64,000 bases of DNA. Source: Undaria pinnatifida (Eukaryota > Sar > Phaeophyceae > Laminariales > Alariaceae). Both the position numbers and the translations under genes were made by a program. Positions 11,443 to 23,400 of this stretch are shown piece after piece; the first letter of the stretch is position 1; each line of letters begins with the position of its first letter. The stretch spans positions 8,427,599-8,491,598 of the forward strand of contig JABAKD010000010.1 in NCBI GenBank assembly GCA_012845835.1. Reading direction: 5' to 3'. The notes beneath the pieces were generated by a model. The model was not told where the DNA came from and ran no database searches. It was given only the letters and a program-made list of their open reading frames with translations.

Positions 11443-14400
11443 ACTGGCGTTATGTTGCTGTTGCGGCCGCGCCGTTCCGCGCACGTCCCCTCGAAACCCA
11501 CGGCCTCCTCTTCACTTGAATCCCCTGATCCTTGATTATGCTCCCTTGACCAACGACTCTTTATCCCTTATTCTTGTTTTTTTCTTGTTACGATCGCAGG
11601 GCTGTGGGAATCGGTCCAATGACGGCGCGCGTCCTCTGCGCGGCTCTCGTGCGGGCCCTGATCGGCAGTATCGAGCGCTACATCGAAGAAGCGCAGCCAC
11701 TAGGAGGAAGGGTAAGCCTTTGCTCCCCCCTCTCCGCCCCTCTCCCCCCCCGCCCCCCCGCTCTCGCTTCCGCGTTCCCCGCACCGCCGACTCCGACCCC
11801 AACCCCAGCCCCGACCAAAATGGCCCCCGCCCTGACGCCTACCCTGACCTCTACCCCGGTTCCGACCATGACCTTGACCCCGACCACGTGTCCCACATAC
11901 ACGTACATTCAAGCTCATTCGTTGTTGTTCCGTGCCGACGTTGTGTTTGTTTCGTCGTTCCATGGTGATGTCGGCGTTTGATAGGATACCCCAGCCCCGA
12001 CCAAAATGGCCCCCGCCCTGACGCCTACCCTGACCTCTACCCCGGTTCCGACCATGACCTTGACCCCGACCACGTGTCCCACATACACGTACATTCAAGC
12101 TCATTCGTTTTTGTTCTGTGCCGACATTGTGTTTGTTTCGTCGTTCCATGGTGGTGTCGGCGTTTGATAGGATAGTGCGTGTTGTATGAAAGCACTGCGC
12201 CTTGCGCCTCCCATCCTTTGTGTGTGCAATGCGAAGGTCGTGATGTATGATACTTCCCAACAGCCGATGCAGGGCAGAAGAGGGGCGAGTTGGGGGGGGG
12301 GGTGTACTCAGTTTGTGCATGGCCGTAGTCGTATGACCATAGCTATTAGACCCTCGCATCCCTACTATGCCGGGACAGAGCACATCGAGTTGACGCCAAC
12401 CCGGCAGACATGGCGTGCACCAAGCTCGAAGCGCCGTGAGGTGTTTGGTGAGTCGCGTGAAGAATGAGCTGCATCCTACTAAGAACCACTTGTCAGGTGG
12501 ACTTCCGCACCTTCTGCGAAGTTTCTTGATGTGGGTGACGGCTTCGAATTGATGTATTTGTTTTGTAGTGTGGCCACTTCCAGAGACAGCAACAGGTATA
12601 CTATGCGACTGCCTCGTGCATGCCTTACCATATGCACATTACGTGAAACCATCCCCCTTGCGCAGAGTTAAGGTTCTCCCCATTCCGCACAATATTATCT
12701 AACTCGACCGCCATCTCGGTTACCGCGAAGACATAAACCGCGCCGCGGGGGGGGGGAGGAGGTAGCCAGCGATAATCGCGATTCGAGTCTTGGCGCGCAG
12801 TTGTCGGCAGTAGTGGTGCTGGTGGTGCTGGTGGTGGTGTGTTGATGGCGCTGTTGGTATTGATATCGCCGTCGTCTTAACTTTTGTTGTGTGTGTTGCT
12901 GTTGAAAAAACCTGCCGATACCTTGGGAAGGACGCGGCAGGCGTCGCCGTTCGTTAGCTTGAAACAATGTCGTCCACGCGCGCACACACCCACGCACCCA
13001 CACCCGCACCCACACCCGCACCCACACCCACACCACCCACACCAGCCCCGACCCACACCCCAAGCCTCTCCCCCCCACCCCCACCCCTTTATTTTATTTC
13101 CTCGGTCCTACGCCCCCCTCCCCTCCCCCATTTTCTCCCCTCGCATCTTACCCCTCCCTCGCCCCACCGCCCCCCCCTCCTCACTCACGTTTCCTCTTTC
13201 CAACGATTCTAAATATTATGAAACCAGTCTGAGAAAGATCGGGACGCTTCTCGGGATTGTGTGTGTCGTGTTCTCGGCGTGATAATGGCCGTCGCGGACA
13301 AGCCTCGCTCGGCGGCGGGGCGGGTTGGTTTGCTCCTCGGTGGGGTGGTAGAAGCTTTGATGCCCTGCCTGGGCTTGCCTAAACCGGAGGTCATTCGCTC
13401 CGCTCTAGAGGTGCGCCCATGGGGGAGGAGGGGGGGGGGAGGGCGGGGGGATTGGGGATGTGGCTCATGCTCGTGTTGTTGTTGTCATCGTCTGTGTTTG
13501 AATGCTGTAAATTCTGCCATACCTGTATACTGGTGCTTTTTGTTGTTGTGGTTTTATCTGCTTAGTTTTCACACCGCCCCTGCCGCCGTGGTGAGCTCGA
13601 TCTCTTAGTGGCGTGGCGCGTCCGCGCTTTGACTGGGGGGATCGTTGGCGAGGAAGGAAGCTCGCGTGATGTTTACAGTGTGCCGACCGATGATAACAAC
13701 AAGCCAAATTGCGCGCTGTGTTATTTTCCCCGCTCCGCTCCTACCCCGATGAGATACGCTCTCGCCGTGAGTATCAAATTATACATGTTATACCAGGTGT
13801 TGGATATGGTGTTTTGTTTTTTTTACTTTTTGCACCCCATGCTTGAGTTTTTTTTTGACAAACGGCCAGCGTCCCGCCGGCGCTCTACTTCCGCCATCGC
13901 CTGTCATTCTCTCACCCTACCCCATCTTCTGCCTACACCTCGTAGTGAAGTGCCCCCCGCCCGCCCGCTAAGCCTCCCGTCGCCTAATCTCGATGAAACT
14001 TGACGCCGTGCTATATGTCTCCGTCCCTGCGCCCGTTCCCGGTCTCCTTTGCTTTCCGAATCGAAGGTTTTGTGCTGCTTTGTGGAGGGCCCGAGGGTTT
14101 CGGAAGTCAGGCGTTATTCGGAGCCGGCCTGCTCCTTCGGAACGCTGGCGACAGCGGCGAGGAACGTCGTGGCGAAGTGGTGCGTGGGGTGGAGTGTCGG
14201 CAGTGCTAATGTTGTTAGTCGTAGTGGCAAGAGGTCGTATTGGTGGTGGTCTTGATGCCGCTGTTGTCGTTGTGTTGTTGTTGGTGGTGGTGGTGGTAGT
14301 GTTGGTGGTGTTGTATTGTTGCGATTTATGATGTGTTGTTGTGGTCGTTGTTGCGCTGTTATTGGTGTCGTTGTCGGTGGTGGGTGCGCCAACACGCACA

Positions 14401-17400
14401 ACACGACCATTCTCTTCCCCCCAACGACCGCAACCATACTCCAAGGACAGCTATACTCCTCACTGTTCGACGTTGTTGTTTACCGTACTCGGCGTCCCTT
14501 ATTTCATTTTCCCCCCTGCCACCCCCCCACCTCACCCCCCTGTCCCCTTCTCTCCCCCCCCCCGCCGCCACCGCCAACTCCTTAGGCATCGCGTGGACCT
14601 CCACGTGCACGCCTGGGGAGCGCGGCTTTTGGCGACACTGGCGGCGCAACCGTCGTGCGCGGCGGACGCCCTGCAAGCCCTTAAGCCTAGGGGGGCGGAA
14701 GCCGCGGGGGTGGAGGCTCAGGAGGGCAAGACCACCATGCTCCTGCCGCGCCTGTACGCTGGTCTGCAGAAGGGTCTGGAGGATACAGGTCAGGGGGGGG
14801 CGGGGGGCGGGGCGAGAGCCCAACTTATTCCTGTGTTCTGTGTTATCTGTATTTTGGTAGCTCTCGCTCAGTTAATAAGTTTGCCTCCTCTCTCTTCGTG
14901 TGGGTAAACAACAGTAGGAGTGACTTATCAAAATTTAACTCAAAATCAACACCAAAACTAATATCAAAGCCGAGTGGAATAATTCAAAATCATCCTGAAT
15001 ATATCAAGCTCAAAGTCTATCTCAAATTCGTAGTCAAAATCGAAATCGAAATCGAAATGATATACCGGTATGCTCAATCTCTTCGTAATCACGCCTGAAA
15101 TACAACTCAAAATCGAACTCCAACTCAAACTCAAACTCAACTCGAGCTCAAAACGAAAACGAAAATGAAAATGAAACTGAATATAGGTAACCGCTACCGG
15201 CACCGGCTGTCCCTACTGAAGGGAGGCAAGGCGCAGGAGCAGAAGGGGTTGGACCTTGACAGGAAGGTCCTTCGTCTCGTCAGAGCCGCTTGCTGGGCAG
15301 TACAGGTGTGACCTTGCGTATATCCGTGGGCGTGTTATTTGCGGGGGGTGGGGATGGGGGAGAGGAGAGGAAGTCATTTCGTGTTCTTGTTCTTGTTCGT
15401 GCTTATGTTTCTTGTTCCTGTGTATTCTTGTTCACGTTCTTGTTGCGCTCTGCTTCTCTGCTCGTTTTCGTTTTCTAGTTTTTGTTGTGAGCTTGGCTGG
15501 CCATAATCAGCCCTTTAATTGGTCCCGTTCTTTGTCAGCTCGTTTTTTTTTGTTTTGTGCCATCTGAACACTTAGCACGTTCTTCAATATGATGGCCTTC
15601 CTGAAACTTACCACGTTCTTCACTATTGTAGCCTTCCAACGGGATTGCTTTGTTCACCACTTCATTTATGTGTTTTTTCGTGAACCCCTCATAGTTCAGA
15701 CAAACACGGGTTTGTTTTCGGCCACAGCTGACGGGAAAAAAAATAAGTGTAAACAAGGGCTCCGCATGGGCGCCGGCATCCGCCGGCGCCCATGCTTCGG
15801 GTAGGGCAGGGCAGCACTTCGACAACTTAAGGTGTAGCTGTCCGATTTGGCATGCATTGAACTTTAAAGCAATGCCAAGAGTTTAATACGAACATGGGAT
15901 TATGAAAGTCATTATTTGACAGAAAAAAAAACTAATATTATACAACAAAGAAGGCAAGGATAGGCGAAACACACTATGTTAAATGCGCCGTCAAGTAAAA
16001 GTTGGCGTCTATCAAACAAAAATACCGAAAAGAGTATTATTGAGAACCTGCGTCGCCTCTAGGCGAAACGAAAGAGGCCTTGGCATTAATAAAGAGACTG
16101 CACTGCTGTCCCCGTGGCAATGGAGGTTCGAAGTCGACAGGATGCAAAGTCGGTTTGCATCAAACGTCGACATGGGGCCATGTCAGCCGGCGAGGTTTTG
16201 GAAGAAGATTGTTTTGTTTGTTACGTGAAGGCTGTCGCATTGATTGGTCTGCGTGGTTGCGGGCGAGGAGAAAAACGAAGAAGAGGAGGGCGATCTCTCG
16301 TTGCGTCGGCGTTGTCTAAGATAGGTGCGGGGGTGGCTTTGCTCGTACGGGAGGTTGGCGTAGCGCTTCTTCTCTGTTTTTTCTCGAGAAGGCGGGATAT
16401 GTGTGTCTGCTATCTTCGCTTCGTGGGTGCTTTCACGTTGTCGGAATCGGACGCGTCCCCTCAATACATAATATCCGGAGTGTCTCTACCATGACGACTG
16501 CTGATGGTGCCGTGCGTATTTCCTAGAGGCTGACATATTATTTACTGGTAGAAATAATCATATACCTTTCTTTGCAACATTTCTTTTTCATCCCATTTAT
16601 CATCCCCGCACCATTCTCGCGTTCCCTCCCAGTAGTAACTCAGATCCGGGGTCACATAGCGGGCCCTCCTCCTTCCTCCCCACTTCGGCACGTGCCTTCA
16701 TTTTTACCGCGAGGAGAATCCAGCATTTTCTTCCCTCCTCGACTCGCGTCGAATTGTACCTAGCAGGCGCTCTCAGCAGTTGATCTCTTTTTTTTATTGC
16801 ATTTTTGCAAATAAAGTTAAATTTTATCGTGGTGGGTGTCGAACTCAAGGACAACCATACGTTGGTAGTATTCGAGGGTAAACCCACTAGACCACCGGGG
16901 CGGCCGGCTGACAATTGATTAAAACAAAACAGGATCTTTGCATAGAGATCACATTCCCTCCCCCATATTGTATGATATTACGATGGTTGACGCGATATAG
17001 AATAAAGCGCCAAATACCTAAATATCAGCCTACGCGGAGTTTTAGATATCATGAACAACGAACGATCGCGACGGCAGAGCACGGCAAAGCATAGCGCTTC
17101 GCTCTGCTGAGCTAGCGCTGCGCTGCGGTGCGCTGCTGAGCTGAGCCGCAGGGCACTGCACGGCGCTTCGTTGCTGTGAGCTATAGCGCTGCGATGGGGT
17201 GCTGGGCGGTGTGGAGCTGATGAGCCAAGCCCAGATCTCAGCCGATGATGCTTCGTCAACTACAAAACAAATGGTGGTAATCAAAGAAAAGCTAAAGCTG
17301 GACCGTTCCGCAACTAATGCACAGGCGGCTAATTAGCGGCAAATGGTATGAAGTTCAACTTACTAGAAGACAAAAAAAAAGAAAAAATCGCGAAAAGGTT

Positions 17401-20400
17401 CAAAATCGTGTTGGCAGAAAAACCAAAATTTCAGGAAGCAGCTGAAAGGTCAAGAAACAGGCAATATTTCAGTTGTTGTTGTCGTTCTCACATTAACTCG
17501 CACAATCCAGTCCGTGGTCACAGGACAGGCTCCAGTCACTCTGGAGCAGAGGAATACCCTAGGGAAAAACACAAACAACCCAAGGTGGTACACGCATAAA
17601 TCACAGCTGACGCAATTCATGCCTCCACCAGAAACATATAAAAGTGAAATCGGGAGTCAGTATACGATGTGCCAGGTCCATACCGGTGCATACGTCTCAT
17701 TACTCGCGCCTGGGAAAACCGACTATACCGCTTGCCACCCAAGAAAGACTACTGCGAAAGCAACTGAGTTAAATCGACACACGACGCGTATGAAAATACG
17801 TGGAAGTGTGGTGAGCTAAAGCTTTATTTTTCCCCATCCGCCGGAGGATAAAAGAAGAACAAAAAAAACTACCACGTATATATCACACGTAGTATCTATC
17901 ACAACGTACACGCACAACAGACGCAAGTCAATTAGAAAAAAGAAACAAGGAACAAAGAAGAGAAAGGAAAGGAAATGGGTGCATGGGGCCAAGAAAAAGA
18001 AAAGAAAAATAAATATTGGGGGGTCTACTGGCGAGGCTGCCACCAGAACGGGATGTCACATGTCACGTGGTCTTTCGACGGTCTACAGCTGTAGTGCTAC
18101 GAACGACTTCCGATACACCCACCGAAGCACGGACTACCGGCCAATTACGCGATCGACAGCTGGCTGTGGTTGTCACGTGTCTCTGTGTTGGGGGCCTCTG
18201 CCCTGCCTCTTGTTGGCTCTTGTTTGGGTAAAACATGCGGTGTGCTCGATGGTCTCCCGGCAGGAGCACACCAGAACGTCCGCTCGTACGACGTATCATT
18301 CTTACAGGAAATGTATGTTTTTTTTCTTCATCAATATGGACATAAACGGTTGTTATATATTGGACAGAGTGATGCGTGTACGACTAAACTTGCCAACGGC
18401 ACTCGCACTGCACTTCGAGCTATCTGCTGTAGTTCTGGTTGCTACTAGTTGCTGCATTATGTGCTAGAAGTTTCGCCCTTCGGCTACTGCTGCTACGCCT
18501 GCTGTTGTGTGTTTGCCAATACAATGTCGTCAGTTGGCGTTCATGCTCGTCGTACATACTGCTGTTCTCACCGAGTACGTACGGGTTTCCTCGTACCTCA
18601 ACCGCACGACGACGAGCTCAAAACAGAAGGGAGGTGACATGAAATGGCATGGACAATGGCCACATAGAAGCGAGCACAGCGGGATAGTTCGCTGCGAATC
18701 AACCGCACTCGTTCATGCCTACAGCAGAGGCTGCCTGGAGTGTCAGCGGCCGTGGTAAAGCCAGGGCCAAAGGCCGAAGAGATGGCTCTTCTACCTGCTT
18801 GGTTTTGTCTCGAGATTCTGTTATATATTGGACAGAGTGATGCGTGTACGACTAAACTTGCCAACGGCACTCGCACTGCACTTCGAGCTATCTGCTGTAG
18901 TTCTGGTTGCTACTAGTTGCTGCATTATGTGCTAGAAGTTCCGCCCTTCGGCTACTGCTGCTACACCTGCTGTTGTGTGCTTGCCAATGTCGTCAATTGG
19001 CGTTCATGCTCGTCGTACATACTGCTGCTCTCACCGAGTACGTACGGGTTTCCTCGTACCTCAACCGTACGACGACGAGCTCAAAACAGAAGGGAGGTGA
19101 CATGAAATGGCATGGACAATGGCCACATAGAAGCGAGCACAGCGGGATAGTTCGCTGCGAATCAACCGCATTCGTTCATGCCTACAGCAGAGGCTGCCTG
19201 GAGTGTCAGCGGCCGTGCTAAAGCCAGGGCCAAAGGCCGAAGAGACGGCTCTACCTGCTAGGTTTTGTCTCGAAATTCTGTTACGTGAAAGTATCATGAT
19301 TTGGGAGTTATTTTGTCACGAAACGTCTTGCCGTCGGTAATTTGTGTCACGAAGTTGTTGGATATCGTCGGTAAGTTGTGTCACGTTTTAGGTGAACCCA
19401 CACTAAAAAATTGAATTTCCAGCTGGCAAAACGAGCAGAAACAAAAACAATAGAATGCCGAGCAAGAAACCAAACGAACTAGTAAAAAAGTACAGCAAAG
19501 AAACTAACGCTCGAGAGTATGCCACCGCAAAATTCCAAACCTTATCACGTACCGTTTGGTTTGGAAATGATGCCAATTTTGCAGGGATGTGTACGGAGTA
19601 AGATCCGCACCGCGAGTTAGGGTTTTTACGGAGCGGATTGACAAACCGCACCGCTCCGTGACAAAACCAGACAACGGATAACCGATCCGTCCAAATCCGT
19701 GAAGTAGGTCAAGGGCGGATATCCGCTCCGCTTTGCTCCGTGACGCATGGTGGAAATCCGCTCCGCTCCGTGAAACGTTTTCAAGGACAAAAATCCGCTC
19801 CGCAAAAATCCGTGATTTGAAAAGAGCGCGGATATCCGCTCCGCTCCGCTCCGTCACGACAAAATAAAATCCGCACCGCTCCGTATGATGTTTTTCTCCA
19901 GTGGCCAGATCCGTAAGTAACGGATAATTTACGGAGCGGATTGGTCTGCTCCGTAGATGATCCGTGACCAATCCGTAGACAGTGGCGGATTAAACCGTGT
20001 GAAGGTCACGGGTTTTGAGCCTTCAACAATTGTTCTGAATAGCGGATAACTTATACAAATACCGTTCTTGGCCAGGACTCTCCAGATACGGTTCTGAAAT
20101 TTTTAAATTATCGTATAAATTTGTGCTGAACTTTCACTATGTACCGCTGTTGCTGCTGAGGAAATTGTCTCTGTTTTCATTTTTTCTGTCTCTGTTTTCT
20201 TTTTTCTTTTTTCTTGTTTCTTTTTTCGGTTTTCCTGTTTTTTGTTTTTTGTTTTTGTCGCGGCGATGGAATTGTTAAAGTATCTGGTACTTTGTAGGAG
20301 TACTTGCGTACTTACCTATTTACCAGAGATGTGCGCGGAATTCATGCTCTTGCGCGCCTGCTGTACCAACTCTGGTCAATCTGTTCTACTCGGAGTATTT

Positions 20401-23400
20401 CTTTTTCACCCTTCTCTTAATCCAAGTGTTCTTTCAGACATCCTTTTTTTTTATTTTTTTATGAAGGGGACTCGACGCGTGCGGGCGCGAGATTCTTTCC
20501 ATGCTCGCCACCCCTCTCCGCCATGTATAACTCCGAGAACAACGTGTCTATCCGTAGTTAGTTTCTGATATCAGGAGAAATCCGGTCAACATCCGCGGAT
20601 AACCGTCCAATATTACGGATTCCTTGATACGGTTTTGCGTGGATAAACGCAGCGGATTTGTACGGTTTGCTCGACGGAGTGGACAATCCGCTCCGTGAAA
20701 AAATCCGTCTGACGGATATCCGCTCCGCAACAATCCGCACAAATCTCGATGCCGGATATCCGCTCCGTAAAAATCCGTGACTTTTTTCTGTGAGCGAATA
20801 TCCGCTCCGCTCCGCTCCGTGACAAATTAAAAAATCCGCTCCGCTCCGTGACATCCATGAACATAACGGATATCCGCCATGTCGTAATCCGTGGATTTTT
20901 TTTGGACAGAAATCCGCACCGTGACAATCCGCAACTTTTTGCTAGAGCGAATATCCGCTCCGTCAGATTCTAAAAATAAAAAATCCGCACCGCGGTGCGG
21001 ATCTTACTCCGTACACATCCCTGCAATTTTGTAAATCATTCAGGCGTTGCAGCCATTACGATTCAACAATTTTTCCAAAATTCCTCCTCGACACTCGCTC
21101 GTCTCGCTCGGCGCCCGTCCGCGTTCACGTCGATGTGCGGAACGGACACGGCAGGGCGAGGGGCGTTGGAGCCGCCCCCCGAAGGCGGCGCTCGAACCAA
21201 GCCATATTCGACCGAGAATTCCAGTTCCGCGAATCGCATACTTAGGCCAAGACAAAAAACTCCTGACCAAAGTCCATGACACCTAGGAATGACTCGATAT
21301 TCAAGGAATGATTTTATATATATTTATGGTACAGTAAGGAAAATCCCCTCGTCTTGCCCTTAACATATACGGCTGACGTCCTGAAAATATTTTTTTGTAA
21401 AATAGGTACTTCGAGGTATAATATTCCGAGCAAAAAAAAGAAAAGTTTAGGGTGACAATCGCAGATTTTGTTGACGTCATCGTAACATCTTAAAGGTTGT
21501 ATTGAGGATCGTAAGCACTCCAAATCTCTCGATGGAGGTCGAATTACGCGATGGTATATAGATATAGTGTGGTCATGCCTCAAGGAACAGTCACACCGAG
21601 TATCACATCGTTTATCGGACGTTCGTGCAGACTTTGGTATTGACATTTGACGGCAAATGTTCTGTCTCAACTTCTGGAGGAAATTATTTTACAAAATCAA
21701 CGCGAATTTCAAAAATTCGAACGTCGGCAAAGGCGATGCAGGCTCAGTAATACTGCTGTAAAACTTGGGAGTCCTAATATTTCCTAATAGTTGCGAAAAC
21801 GCCGACGAGTTTATAAGCGATTCATGGCCAGCCCAGCCTGTGCTGTTCCTGGTTTTCGTTCGTGTTCGTGCTTTTTTTCTTGTCGGTGCTGTATTAGCAA
21901 TTTGGTCTCCCGTGCGTTGTCATATGTGTGTGTGCGCAAGGTGCCACTGGCCCTAATGGAAGAGGGGCTCGTCGACGCCACCGTGGTCGCGGGGGTTCTG
22001 TCGCCGAAAGGCAAGGCGTCGCCTCAATCGGAGCCCCTGTTCAAGATCAAGGCCGCAGCCGAAGCCTTCCGCGACATGCGAAAACTCATCGCCGAGACCC
22101 TCGAGGTGAGATGGAACGAAACACGAAACGTTGCCTAGGATGGGTAGTAAACTAACTCGCCCTTATTTATCGTTCTGTTTTTGAGTATTTTGTCTTGGTT
22201 TTACGAACTACCGTTATGCGGCTGTCATAGTACTAGTAGCATACCACTGTCATACATGGTGCTGTTAATATAATATAATACTGTCTACTACTGCTGCTAC
22301 TGCTGCTGCTACTGCTGCTGCTACCACTACTACTACAACGACTACTACTGCTACCACCACCACTAATACTACCACCACTACTACTACTACCACTACTACC
22401 GCTACTACTACTACTACTACTGCCACTACTACTATTACTACTACTGCTGCTGCTACTATACTACTATCACTACTGCTGCTACTACTACTACTACTACTAC
22501 TACCACGACGACTACTGCTACTACCACTACTACTATTAATACTAGTACCATCGCGATTACCACTGCCGCTACTAGCACTACCACTACTACCGCTGCCACT
22601 GCTACAGTTGCTGCCGCTACTTAAATGACTACCGCTACCATTGCCACTCTCATTGCTTGTAGAACGAGGCGGCCAAAGCAATAAAATCAGCCGAGGGTGT
22701 ACACATTCCTGGAAAAGCAAAGGGTGACAACAACAGCAGCAACATCTACAGCAACAGCAGCAACAAATCGGGGCCAAGCGGGGGTGGTGCGGCGGCGGAA
22801 GCGGCAGAAGGAGGGGCCCATAGCCTGCTGGCGGCGCTGTACGCGTCTGATCGATACCTGGTCGCTCTGGTTAACGGGACGGAAAAGCTGTGGGCGGCAT
22901 GCGAAGCGGTTAGTCTCTATCGGTGGATGAAGGTTTTGGTGGGTTTCGATCCCGGTTGGATTTTTTTGTGGCGGTTTGGTTTGCTTTGGTACTATTTTGG
23001 TGCAGTTTCGGGTTCAATTGGTTTGTTTTTGTTTTGGGTTTGGTTTGGGTTGGGTTGGGTTGGGTTGGGTGGGGTCGCTTTGTTTTTGACCTTGGTGTCA
23101 TTTTGATATGGCGCGGTTTCAGTTTGGGTGTACTTGGACTGGTGTGATTCGGTTTGGTTTGGTTTGGTTTGGTTTTGGTGTGGGTTGTTTTTTCGATCGA
23201 TCCGGTTCAGCTCGGGTATTTACAGTTCTGTTCGATGTGGTTTCACTTCGGTACGGTTTGGTCCGGTTGTGTTCAATTGCGTTCGGTTTAACCGAATCGG
23301 TTCGGTTCGATTCGGTTCGACTCGCTCTTGAATTTGTGTCCTCTCTCGTCCATCATAACTACGCATCAGAAGCAAACCCTCATCGCGATGAAGATGATGA

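Larger units (their letters stand above)
15306..21940 (+). other. Gene A 6.6-kb intron filled with mobile elements
   Basis: Contains hairpin element copy 1 (15764), a SINE (about 16560-16905), a GCTGC-rich patch (17070-17240), a 468-bp tandem pair (18353-19285), a hAT-type miniature element (19582-21023) and one copy of a GC-rich dispersed repeat (21095-21290). Stretches 15830-16550, 17250-18350 and 21300-21940 show no recognisable feature. Confidence 0.6.

Noticed and set aside
18353-19285. CRISPR-like or gene duplication
   Set aside because: Two long tandem units without short repeats and spacers, and no conserved frame.
22265-22777. 170-codon minus-strand frame of Ser/Val runs
   Set aside because: Direct product of the CTA/CTG microsatellite in an intron.
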